Both the position numbers and the translations under genes were made by a program. The notes beneath the pieces are model-generated. The model was not told where the DNA came from, did not search any database, and saw only the letters and a list, made by a program, of their open reading frames with translations. A DNA stretch of 64,000 nucleotides from assembly GCF_012911605.1 (NCBI RefSeq), contig NZ_JAAMPT010000207.1, positions 62,001 to 126,000 on the forward strand. The letters are read 5' to 3'. Positions within the stretch are counted from its first letter, which is position 1; every line of letters starts with the position of its first letter. Source of the stretch: Flavobacterium solisilvae (GTDB lineage: Bacteria; Bacteroidota; Bacteroidia; Flavobacteriales; Flavobacteriaceae). Positions 33,668 through 40,982 of the stretch are shown one piece after another.

Positions 33668-34966
33668 ATGAATAAAAAAGCTTTTTTACTAGTTTTCATT
33701 TATACATTTTGTTTTTCTGTATTTGGTCAGGACAATTCCTGGCCATTGCAGAAATGCATTGACGAAGCCATGAAAAACTCGATTGACATAAAAATCAGTC
33801 AACTTCAAGTTAAAAAATCTCAAAAATTACACAATTCAGTGGCAAACCAAATGCTTCCGTCTATTGGTTTTACTGGAAATCAAAGTTATAATTTTGGTTC
33901 AACCATCGATCCATCAACCAACGGAAGAATAAGTTCGAATATTCAAAACGACAATTTCTTTTTGAATGCACAAATGAATTTGATTAACTTCAAAGCTTTC
34001 GCCAATGCACAAAAAACAAAAATCGACATCGAAAAATCCAAAGCCGATTTAGCCGTAATCGAAAACGAATACCAACTCCAAATAGTGGAAAGTTATTATC
34101 AAGCACTTTTTACACAAGAATTACTCAAAATCCAAAAAGAACAATTCAAGAATGCACAATTTAACTTAAATCGTGTGCAAAAAGAAGTCGAAATTGGGAG
34201 CAAACCCAAAAGCGATTTGTATGATATGCAATTGAGTTTTGCTCAAGAAGAAATGAGGATTTTACAAACAGAACAATTGTTTTTGGTACAAAAAAAACAA
34301 CTTTTTCAATTGATGAATGTAGAAAATCCTACTATAGCTGAAGTTGTTTTGGAACATTTTATGGATAAAAATGCTGCCGAAAATTCCGTTGAAAATAATC
34401 CAAAAATTCGTGCTGCCGAACTCGGTTATCAATGTAGTTTGAAAGACACAAAATTGGAACGAGCTAATAATTTACCAACGTTGACAACCTTTTACGGATT
34501 TTCAACCTTTTACTATAAGCCATTAAACCAACCTGATATTATAGTAGATAATTTCAACAAGCAAATTAGCGATAATAAAAATCATCAACTCGGACTTCAA
34601 TTAAATGTGCCAATTTTCAATGGTTTTAGAAACAATCGTCGAGTTTCGGCAACCAAGATTGAAGCTGAAAAATCGAAACTTGTCATTGAGCAAGAAAAGC
34701 TAAAAGTCAAAAACCAAATCGATATCGAAACCCAAAATAAAGTCAATTTTGAACAATTGGAAAAGAAATTAGAAGAAATGAAAACCTTTGCCGATGCTTC
34801 TTTTCGAACATCACAATCAAAATATACTTCGGGAGTTATTGATGCCATTGTTTTTTCGGCAGTTAAAAATCAATTGCTTTCTGCTGAATATGATTTACTC
34901 AAAAATCAATTACAAATCCAGTTTACTGACATCAAAATCAATTTAATTCAAGGAAAAGTGTTGTAG
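33668..34966 (+). CDS. TolC-family outer-membrane efflux protein
   Basis: 432 residues with a signal peptide (KKAFLLVFIYTFCFSVFGQ). Two OEP repeats of long coiled-coil helices follow: SWPLQKCIDEAMKNSIDIKISQLQVKKSQ at the start, and VENNPKIRAAELGYQCSLKDTKLERANNLPTL near 245 opening the second half. The strand segment LQLNVPIFNGFRNN is typical. It forms the outer-membrane channel for the pump encoded just upstream. The ATG at 33668 is preferred because the longer frame starts in an intergenic repeat phrase. Confidence 0.93.
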   Translation: MNKKAFLLVFIYTFCFSVFGQDNSWPLQKCIDEAMKNSIDIKISQLQVKKSQKLHNSVANQMLPSIGFTGNQSYNFGSTIDPSTNGRISSNIQNDNFFLNAQMNLINFKAFANAQKTKIDIEKSKADLAVIENEYQLQIVESYYQALFTQELLKIQKEQFKNAQFNLNRVQKEVEIGSKPKSDLYDMQLSFAQEEMRILQTEQLFLVQKKQLFQLMNVENPTIAEVVLEHFMDKNAAENSVENNPKIRAAELGYQCSLKDTKLERANNLPTLTTFYGFSTFYYKPLNQPDIIVDNFNKQISDNKNHQLGLQLNVPIFNGFRNNRRVSATKIEAEKSKLVIEQEKLKVKNQIDIETQNKVNFEQLEKKLEEMKTFADASFRTSQSKYTSGVIDAIVFSAVKNQLLSAEYDLLKNQLQIQFTDIKINLIQGKVL

Positions 34967-35011
34967 CGAATTTTCCCAATCAAACTATAAATATTTTCAA
35001 TTCTTTAACTA

Positions 35012-35040
35012 TTGTTTCCAAACATTTCGTAGTATCTTTG
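35012..35040 (+). promoter_or_regulatory. Bacteroidota-type promoter of the Mrp-family gene
   Basis: TTG at 35012-35014 and TATCTTTG at 35033-35040 are 18 nt apart. The gene starts 75 nt downstream of the -7 element. Confidence 0.65.
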
Positions 35041-35114
35041 CAATTCATATTCAGTTTAAATAAAAAGTCTATCAACTTTTAAATTTTTAAACTCATAAAC
35101 TTTTAAACAAGAAG

Positions 35115-36245
35115 ATGAAGCTAGATAGAAAAGAAATCCTAAAAGCACTAGAAACTATTACGATTGCTGGCGAAGGAAAAAATATGGTCGAAAGTGGCGC
35201 AGTTAAAAACGTACTTATTTTTGGCGATGAGGTAACAATAGATTTGCTGATTGCAACACCAGCAATGCATATAAAAAAACGTGCCGAAGACGATATTAAA
35301 AAACTAATTCACGAAAAATTCTCTCCAGATGCAATCGTGAAAGTAAATATCAAAGTTGAAGCCAAAGAAAATCCAAACGAAATCAAAGGAAAAGCTATTC
35401 CGGGAATTTCAAATATTATTGCCGTAGCTTCTGGAAAAGGTGGTGTTGGAAAATCTACAACTACAGCTAATTTAGCTGTTACTTTGGCTAAAATGGGTTT
35501 CAAAGTTGGTGTTCTTGATGCCGATATTTACGGTCCAAGTATGCCAATCATGTTTGATGTAGAAAACGAAAAACCAATTTCTGTAGAAGTTGACGGAAAG
35601 TCAAAAATGAAACCAATCGAAAGCTATGAAATAAAGTTACTTTCCATCGGGTTTTTTACTTCACCAAGTCAAGCCGTTATTTGGCGTGGACCAATGGCTT
35701 CCAAAGCGTTAAACCAAATGATTTTTGATGCCGATTGGGGCGAATTAGATTTTATGCTAATCGATTTACCACCAGGAACAGGCGATATTCACTTGTCAAT
35801 AATGCAATCGTTGCCAATTACTGGTGCAGTGGTTGTAAGTACGCCACAAGCCGTAGCCTTAGCCGATGCCAAAAAAGGAGTTTCCATGTTTTTATCAGAA
35901 GCTATCAACGTTCCAGTTCTGGGAATTATTGAAAACATGGCGTATTTCACACCAGAAGAATTGCCAAATAACAAATATTACATCTTCGGAAAAGAAGGCG
36001 CCAAAAATCTTGCAGAAGATTTACAAGTGCCATTTTTAGGCGAAGTTCCATTGGTGCAAAGCATTCGCGAAGCTGGAGATTATGGTCGTCCAGCAGCATT
36101 GCAAACTGCTTCACCATTAGAAAAAGTGTACGAAGAAATAGCCAGAAACGTGGTGCAAGAAGTAGTGTACAGAAACGAAAATCTTGCTCCAACCGAAGCA
36201 ATCAAAATAACAACAATGGCAGGATGTTCTGCTGTAAAAAAATAG
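35115..36245 (+). CDS. apbC: Mrp/ApbC-family Fe-S cluster carrier ATPase
   Basis: 376 residues. An N-terminal DUF59/MIP18-like domain (1-90, RKEILKALETITIAGEGKNMVESG) is fused to a P-loop ATPase. The deviant Walker A is ASGKGGVGKSTTTANLA near 105-115, with switch I GVLDADIYGPSMP and the LIDLPPGTGDIHLS Walker B. The family carries Fe-S clusters as a dimer, usually through a CxxC; here I do not see a clear CxxC in the ATPase part, only one late Cys (AGCSAVKK). A NifU-type scaffold gene follows, consistent with cluster delivery. Confidence 0.9.
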   Translation: MKLDRKEILKALETITIAGEGKNMVESGAVKNVLIFGDEVTIDLLIATPAMHIKKRAEDDIKKLIHEKFSPDAIVKVNIKVEAKENPNEIKGKAIPGISNIIAVASGKGGVGKSTTTANLAVTLAKMGFKVGVLDADIYGPSMPIMFDVENEKPISVEVDGKSKMKPIESYEIKLLSIGFFTSPSQAVIWRGPMASKALNQMIFDADWGELDFMLIDLPPGTGDIHLSIMQSLPITGAVVVSTPQAVALADAKKGVSMFLSEAINVPVLGIIENMAYFTPEELPNNKYYIFGKEGAKNLAEDLQVPFLGEVPLVQSIREAGDYGRPAALQTASPLEKVYEEIARNVVQEVVYRNENLAPTEAIKITTMAGCSAVKK

Positions 36246-36313
36246 ATTTATAGATAGTCGGATTGTTAGATTTTCAGAAATCTAGCCATCTGAAAATCCA
36301 AATATCCAAAAAT

Positions 36314-36553
36314 ATGACAAACGAAGAATTAACCTTAAACGTTGAAAAAGCATTAGACGAAATCAGACCGTTTTTAAACTCTGATGGCGGCGATATTAGC
36401 TTGGTTTCTATAGACGACGACAAACACGTAAAAGTTCGTCTTCAAGGCGCATGCACATCGTGTAGTTTAAGCATCAGCACCATGAAAGCTGGCGTTGAAA
36501 CTACCATAAAAAAGTATGCGCCACAAATTGAAACGGTAGAAAACGTAGCTTAA
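36314..36553 (+). CDS. NifU C-terminal-domain Fe-S scaffold/carrier
   Basis: 79 residues, the whole of a NifU_C domain (VEKALDEIRPFLNSDGGDISLVSIDDDKHVKVRLQGAC). The cluster-binding pair is CTSC near residues 53-56. It transfers Fe-S clusters to target enzymes. It lies 68 nt after the Mrp-family gene and is likely co-transcribed. The frame is open from a TTG at 36263, but the ATG at 36314 gives the family's normal start (TNEELTLNVEKAL). Confidence 0.93.
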   Translation: MTNEELTLNVEKALDEIRPFLNSDGGDISLVSIDDDKHVKVRLQGACTSCSLSISTMKAGVETTIKKYAPQIETVENVA

Positions 36554-36562
36554 TTTTATTAT

Positions 36563-36655
36563 GGCGTTACCTCGTTCAAAAAAAAACGAGGTCGGGCTTT
36601 CCGTTACAATCTTTTATTTTTTAAAGAAAAAAATAAAAGGATTTTCACTGCAAAC
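36563..36655 (+). repeat. Dispersed hairpin repeat, copy C
   Basis: GGCGTTACCTCGTT..AACGAGG forms a first hairpin (36570-36591). Then GGGCTTTCCGTTACAATC leads into the central stem CTTTTATTTTTT/AAAAAATAAAAGG and ends GGATTTTCACTGCAA. The usual end CAGGGCTA is missing, so this copy is diverged. It fills most of the gap between nifU-like and ferredoxin reductase genes. Confidence 0.65.
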
Positions 36656-36806
36656 TAAGTTCTCTGAACTCCAAATTAAATAAATGTAAAGTGAAGAAAT
36701 CCCTAACGCAAACCCATGAACTGACAAATGTCATATAATAAAAAAATTATGTTTTAGACTTTTGTATGCATAAACTTCTAAACACATAAACCCATAAACT
36801 TTTATA

Positions 36807-37865
36807 ATGATTACAACAGATATACTCATCATTGGTGCTGGACCAACAGGTCTTTTTGCCGTTTTTGAAGCCGGATTATTAAAATTAAAATGTCATATTA
36901 TTGACGCTTTGCCACAACCTGGCGGACAATTGGCAGAATTATATCCAAAAAAACCAATATTTGATATTCCAGGTTACCCAGAAGTTTTAGCTGGAGATTT
37001 AGTAACCAATTTAATGGAACAAATCAAACAATTTCAACCAGGATTTACCCTTGGAGAAACCGCCGAAACTATAGAAAAATTAGAAGATGGAAGCTTTATT
37101 GTTACTACAAATGAAGGAACAAAACATCATGCAAAAGCGATTGCAATTGCTGGTGGTTTAGGAACTTTTGAGCCAAGAAAACCAATTCTAAAAGATTTAG
37201 AATTTTACGAAAAAGAAGATCGTGGCGTTGATTATTTTGTAAAAGATCCAGAAAAATATAGAGGAAAAAAAGTAGTGATTTCTGGTGGTGGCGATTCAGC
37301 ATTAGATTGGTCAATCTTTTTGTCCAATGTAGCTTCATCGGTAACTTTAGTGCATAGAAGAAACGAATTCCGTGGCGCTTTAGATTCAGTAGATAAAGTA
37401 CAAGAGTTGAAGCAAGAAGGAAAAATAAAACTAATTACACCAGCAGAAGTTATTGGTTTCAAAGGTTCAGAAAGAATTGAATCAGTAGATATTGAAATCA
37501 ACGGAGCGAGAATGAACGTGGAAACGGATTATTTTATTCCGTTATTTGGATTAACACCAAAATTGGGAGCAATCGCCAATTGGGGATTGGAAATAGAAAA
37601 AAACGCCATCAAAGTAAACAATGCTTTAGATTATCAAACGAATATCGACGGAATTTACGCCATTGGTGATGTGAATACGTATCCAGGAAAATTAAAGTTA
37701 ATTCTTTGTGGTTTTCACGAAGCAACATTAATGTGTCAAAGTGTTTACAATAGATTAAATCCTGGAAAAAAATACGTATTAAAATATACAACAGTTTCTG
37801 GAGTTGATGGTTTTGATGGAACCCGAAAAGAAGCGGAAAAAGCAGTTGTAAAATCGATTGAATAA
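36807..37865 (+). CDS. Ferredoxin--NADP(+) reductase, thioredoxin-reductase-like type
   Basis: 352 residues of the TrxR-like FNR family, which moves electrons between NADPH and ferredoxin. The FAD motif is DILIIGAGPTGLFAVFEAG (5-23), followed by PGGQLAELYPKKPIFDIPGYP. The NADPH motif is KKVVISGGGDSALDW near 154. The second FAD segment is GIYAIGDVNTYPGK near 280. The CxxC of thioredoxin reductase is absent, as expected for this subtype. A 2Fe-2S ferredoxin is encoded 690 bp downstream, with a small two-gene module in between. Confidence 0.93.
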   Translation: MITTDILIIGAGPTGLFAVFEAGLLKLKCHIIDALPQPGGQLAELYPKKPIFDIPGYPEVLAGDLVTNLMEQIKQFQPGFTLGETAETIEKLEDGSFIVTTNEGTKHHAKAIAIAGGLGTFEPRKPILKDLEFYEKEDRGVDYFVKDPEKYRGKKVVISGGGDSALDWSIFLSNVASSVTLVHRRNEFRGALDSVDKVQELKQEGKIKLITPAEVIGFKGSERIESVDIEINGARMNVETDYFIPLFGLTPKLGAIANWGLEIEKNAIKVNNALDYQTNIDGIYAIGDVNTYPGKLKLILCGFHEATLMCQSVYNRLNPGKKYVLKYTTVSGVDGFDGTRKEAEKAVVKSIE

Positions 37866-37878
37866 ATTTTTACATTTG
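37846..37878 (+). promoter_or_regulatory. Promoter of the small-protein/nucleotidyltransferase pair
   Basis: TTG at 37846-37848 and TACATTTG at 37871-37878 are 22 nt apart. The -7 element ends four bases before the ATG at 37883, so the transcript may be leaderless. It shows that the pair need not depend on the reductase transcript. Confidence 0.5.
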
Positions 37879-37882
37879 TAGT

Positions 37883-38092
37883 ATGGACACTATAAAAATG
37901 GATAGAAGCGTTGCCGCTAAATTAACTTTTGAAGAAGCTGATGATCATGTAACTTTTTACAATGATAAATCTCCTTTAGAACGCTTGAATTTTGCATGTG
38001 ATATTATTAATTCCATTTTTAATTCAACTCCTGAGCAAAAAGTAGATAGAACTATAATTTCTGCTAGAAAACATGCCGAATCTATTCAATAA
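37883..38092 (+). CDS. Small acidic protein paired with a nucleotidyltransferase (antitoxin candidate)
   Basis: 69 residues, helical and charged (VAAKLTFEEADDHVTFYNDKSPLERLNFACDIINSIFN). No DNA-binding motif is evident. The SPLERLNFACDIINSIF segment is of a type I associate with small partners of nucleotidyltransferases in Bacteroidota. Its 3' end overlaps the next gene by 20 nt, implying coupled expression. An antitoxin role is inferred only from this pairing. Confidence 0.65.
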   Translation: MDTIKMDRSVAAKLTFEEADDHVTFYNDKSPLERLNFACDIINSIFNSTPEQKVDRTIISARKHAESIQ

Positions 38093-38531
38093 AGATTTTT
38101 TAGACTTTTTACAACTTTTAGATAAGAACAATGTAGATTTTTTACTTGTCGGTGGTTACGCTGTGATACTCCATGGTTATGCAAGAAGTACAGGAGATAT
38201 GGACTTATGGGTAAATCAAAATGAAGAAAATTATTCTAAATTAAAAAAAGTTTACGAAGAGTTTGGTGCGCCAATTTTTTCACTTGAGGAATTTTTTAGT
38301 GATAAATTTGATGTTTGGAGTATGGGTGTTGAACCCAGAAAAATCGAAGTCTTAACCAAAGTTTCCGGATTAAATTTTATCGAAAGTAAAAGTCATTGTG
38401 ATTGGATAAATGAAAAAGATTTCAAAGTTCCTTATATTGATTTTGAAGATTTAATGAAGAATAAACTTGCTTCAGGAAGATTGAAAGATTTGTTAGATTA
38501 TCAACAGTTAAACAAAAAAAGAAATATTTAG
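38073..38531 (+). CDS. Nucleotidyltransferase-fold protein (toxin-like pair member)
   Basis: 152 residues of the Pol-beta-like nucleotidyltransferase superfamily. The fold opening NVDFLLVGGYAVILHGYARSTGDMDLWV near 18-45 has the G-G-x-A turn and the D-x-D metal pair (GDMDLW). A third acid is plausible in PRKIEVLTKV. The C-terminus (DLMKNKLASGRLKDLLDYQQL) matches the helix typical of AbiEii/MNT-like proteins. Such enzymes modify tRNA or proteins by adding nucleotides when they serve as toxins. Whether this is a working toxin-antitoxin system is not known. Confidence 0.8.
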   Translation: MPNLFNKDFLDFLQLLDKNNVDFLLVGGYAVILHGYARSTGDMDLWVNQNEENYSKLKKVYEEFGAPIFSLEEFFSDKFDVWSMGVEPRKIEVLTKVSGLNFIESKSHCDWINEKDFKVPYIDFEDLMKNKLASGRLKDLLDYQQLNKKRNI

Positions 38532-38558
38532 AAATTGTAATTCAGACAGTTAAATAAA

Positions 38559-38891
38559 ATGCCGCAAGATATTACCCTAAAAATCACCGACCGAAACGGG
38601 CAAACTCACGAAATTCAAGCGCCAACCGACATGAATTTAAACGTCATGGAAGTTATTCGAATGTATGAATTAGCCGAAGAAGGAACCGTTGGAGTTTGTG
38701 GAGGAATGGCAATGTGTGCTTCGTGTCAATGTTACGTTTTAAACGATGTCATTTCACTAGAACGAAATCCAGATGAAGAAGCAATGCTTTGGGAAGCATA
38801 TCATGTTAAAGACAATTCACGACTAGGTTGTCAAATACGTATTACCGAAGAAATTGATGGTTTGGAACTGGAAATTGCACCTGAACAATAA
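38559..38891 (+). CDS. 2Fe-2S ferredoxin
   Basis: 110 residues of the adrenodoxin/ISC-type ferredoxin class. The cluster ligands are visible in VGVCGGMAMCASCQC (Cys47, 53 and 56; Cys58 is extra) with the last ligand in RLGCQI near residue 90. The acidic segment DVISLERNPDEEAMLWEAY lies between. It probably takes electrons from the reductase encoded at 36807-37865; the interruption by a nucleotidyltransferase pair is odd for a functional partner set. Confidence 0.93.
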   Translation: MPQDITLKITDRNGQTHEIQAPTDMNLNVMEVIRMYELAEEGTVGVCGGMAMCASCQCYVLNDVISLERNPDEEAMLWEAYHVKDNSRLGCQIRITEEIDGLELEIAPEQ

Positions 38892-38988
38892 TAGAAAGCG
38901 AGATGAAATTCTTGCTTTTTTTGTAACAAAATTTTAACACTTACGTATAAAAGAATATCTCACTAAATTAATTGGGATTTTACTTTTA

Positions 38989-39351
38989 ATGGATCAAAAT
39001 ACCTATTCTCCAGGATTGCATAAATTAGTTACACTTCAAGTAGATGAGGTAGATTTGCTAACCAACAGTAATGCTTTTGTTGATTTTTCTGAAAAAATTA
39101 TTCAAGATTTTGAGCTTGAAAAAGTTGGAATAATTACCCACAATTTTGAAAATAATAGTTTTACCATTGCTATTTGTTTAAAAGAATCTCATATTTGTAT
39201 TCATACTTGGCCTGAATTTAAGCAGCTTACATTAGATGTTTACTTGTGTAATTATTTACAAGATAATACTCAAAAAGTAAAAAGTATTACCAATGAGTTT
39301 GTAACCTTTTTTAAGGCAATTGTTTTAAAAGATTTTGAAATTAATAGATAA
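38989..39351 (+). CDS. speD: S-adenosylmethionine decarboxylase proenzyme (SpeD/SpeH family)
   Basis: 120 residues, the size of the small prokaryotic AdoMet decarboxylase. It self-cleaves to make a pyruvoyl group and yields decarboxylated AdoMet, the aminopropyl donor for polyamines. The hallmark KESHICIHTWPE is intact: Ser67 (cleavage and pyruvoyl source), His72 (processing) and Cys87 in DVYLCN (catalytic), at the spacing S+5 and S+20 typical of the family. It opens a seven-gene cluster with a membrane-bound spermidine synthase. The start ATG follows a weak TACTTTTA directly, so the true promoter lies further upstream and is not identified. Confidence 0.9.
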   Translation: MDQNTYSPGLHKLVTLQVDEVDLLTNSNAFVDFSEKIIQDFELEKVGIITHNFENNSFTIAICLKESHICIHTWPEFKQLTLDVYLCNYLQDNTQKVKSITNEFVTFFKAIVLKDFEINR

Positions 39352-39359
39352 AATTGAGT

Positions 39360-40565
39360 ATGGATTTCTCTTGCTATCATTGTAATACGGTTACCAAACT
39401 CGATGTAAAAATTGAGGTTTCTTATTTTTCCTGCCCAAATTGTGCAACTATTTATAGTAGAAATGATTCTAACGATTTTGTTTTTAAAGAAAGACACAAA
39501 AAAGTTGATTACAACAACGCCTTTTCTATTGGTCAAAAAGCAGAATTTCATGGAAGTGTATATACAATCATTGGTTTTTTGGTTAAAAGCGGTGACTATA
39601 ATATTCGATGGATTGAATATGTATTGCAAAATGATAAAGAAGAATTTTTATATCTTTCAGAATCATCTGGAAACTTTATACTCTTAGAACAAATTGAGTT
39701 TGAAAAAAAAGTAGGTAATCATCCATTAACGGTTGACTATTTGGATAAAACCTATGATAGATTTGATTATTACTATCCAAAACTTGATTATACGGCTGGT
39801 TTTTTTGATTTTAATGTTTTGAACAAAATAGAATTAATAGAATACATAAATCCTCCATTTATTCTGTCATTTGAAAAATTTGGCAAAGAGCAAACCGCAT
39901 TTTACGGCAAACATATTTCGAGAAGTGCTGTAAAAAAAGCATTCAACACATCGGCAATACCATCAAAATCAGAGATTGGAATGGTAGAACCTTTCTTTAT
40001 TAATGTTAGAAATTTGGTCTTGACATTTTGTGCAGTTGGTTTTTTAATCATTTTTACGCATTGGTATTTAAATCAAGATAGAGTAGAACAACAGGTTTTA
40101 AATACTTCAATTCCATTTGAAAACTATACTTCAAAAGACTTTGTTAGTCCATCTTTTGAGTTAAAAGGAAGTTCGGCGCCATTGCAAATTTCGGTTTCGT
40201 CTAATGTAAATAATTCTTGGGCAAATGTTCAAATTGCTTTGGTAAACGAAAACACTAACGAAGAAATTTATGCCTCAAAAGATGTTGAATATTATCACGG
40301 CTACACCGATGGCGAAAATTGGACTGAAGGAAGTACTTCTGAAAATTTTAATATTTGTGGTGTTGGTGCGGGAAAATATCATTTAACGATAACACCATCA
40401 AAAGCGCCAGAAGATGTTGTAAATAGTTTAATTTCGGTTAAAGCCAATTGGAATGCACCGTCCAATAGAAATATTTATATGGTATTTATTTTCATGGCAA
40501 TTGTTTCCGTCGGAATGTACTATTGGTCCAAATATTTTGAAAATAAAAGATGGGGTGAATATTAA
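39360..40565 (+). CDS. DUF4178 protein with N-terminal zinc ribbon and two membrane helices
   Basis: 401 residues. A Cys4 ribbon opens the protein (FSCYHCNTVTKLD and FSCPNC, residues 3-30). Next is a DUF4178 domain at about 50-195 (FSIGQKAEFHGSVYTIIGFLVKSGDYNIRWIEYVL ... EYINPPFILS). A transmembrane helix (LVLTFCAVGFLIIFTHWYL, about 223-241) leads into a predicted beta domain and a last helix (NIYMVFIFMAIVSVGMYYW). DUF4178 is known from clusters with AdoMet decarboxylase and DUF350 proteins. I place the start at ATG 39360, 8 nt after speD. Confidence 0.88.
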   Translation: MDFSCYHCNTVTKLDVKIEVSYFSCPNCATIYSRNDSNDFVFKERHKKVDYNNAFSIGQKAEFHGSVYTIIGFLVKSGDYNIRWIEYVLQNDKEEFLYLSESSGNFILLEQIEFEKKVGNHPLTVDYLDKTYDRFDYYYPKLDYTAGFFDFNVLNKIELIEYINPPFILSFEKFGKEQTAFYGKHISRSAVKKAFNTSAIPSKSEIGMVEPFFINVRNLVLTFCAVGFLIIFTHWYLNQDRVEQQVLNTSIPFENYTSKDFVSPSFELKGSSAPLQISVSSNVNNSWANVQIALVNENTNEEIYASKDVEYYHGYTDGENWTEGSTSENFNICGVGAGKYHLTITPSKAPEDVVNSLISVKANWNAPSNRNIYMVFIFMAIVSVGMYYWSKYFENKRWGEY

Positions 40566-40574
40566 AAATTGAAA

Positions 40575-40757
40575 ATGGAAAAAGTGTCAAATTTTATCAA
40601 AGAAAATTATTTAGCCTTTTTAATTGGTTTGTGTTTCTATGGAATATTTGTTTATTACACAACACAAGGTAATAGACTTTGCGATTGTGAATCAACCGAA
40701 AAATATAAACCAACCAATTCAGGACGAAGTACGGTTAATCGTTTTTATCATAAATAA
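40575..40757 (+). CDS. Small single-pass membrane protein in the polyamine cluster
   Basis: 60 residues with one hydrophobic helix (YLAFLIGLCFYGIFVYYTT, about 13-31) followed by a short polar tail with a C-x-C pair (RLCDCEST). No family recognised. It begins 9 nt after the DUF4178 gene and is followed at 15 nt by DUF350, so it is very likely a real gene and perhaps a subunit of the same membrane complex. Confidence 0.65.
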   Translation: MEKVSNFIKENYLAFLIGLCFYGIFVYYTTQGNRLCDCESTEKYKPTNSGRSTVNRFYHK

Positions 40758-40772
40758 CTAAAAATAAATATC

Positions 40773-40982
40773 ATGAATATATCACATCTTGTTATCAACT
40801 CATTAGTGTTTTCTGCTGTTGGAATTGTAATACTTTTTATTGCTTATTTCATAATTGAAAAAATAACTCCCGAAAATACTTGGAAAAAAATTACTCAAGA
40901 AAATAATGTTGCTGTTGCTATCGTTTTCGCAGCCTTAATTATTGGAATTTCAATGATTATTAGTGCGGCAATTCATGGGTAA
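40773..40982 (+). CDS. DUF350 membrane protein
   Basis: 69 residues with two helices (HLVINSLVFSAVGIVILFIAYFII and NVAVAIVFAALIIGISMIISAAIHG) joined by a charged loop (EKITPENTWKKITQENN). This is a single DUF350 unit (many members are duplicated, with four helices). Family members are known from clusters with polyamine genes and with PspA; no activity is proven. It overlaps the next gene by 8 nt. Confidence 0.88.
   Translation: MNISHLVINSLVFSAVGIVILFIAYFIIEKITPENTWKKITQENNVAVAIVFAALIIGISMIISAAIHG

Noticed and set aside
38981..38988. TACTTTTA as promoter of speD
   Set aside because: It touches the ATG, so transcription would begin inside the gene, and it lacks the final G of the -7 consensus.
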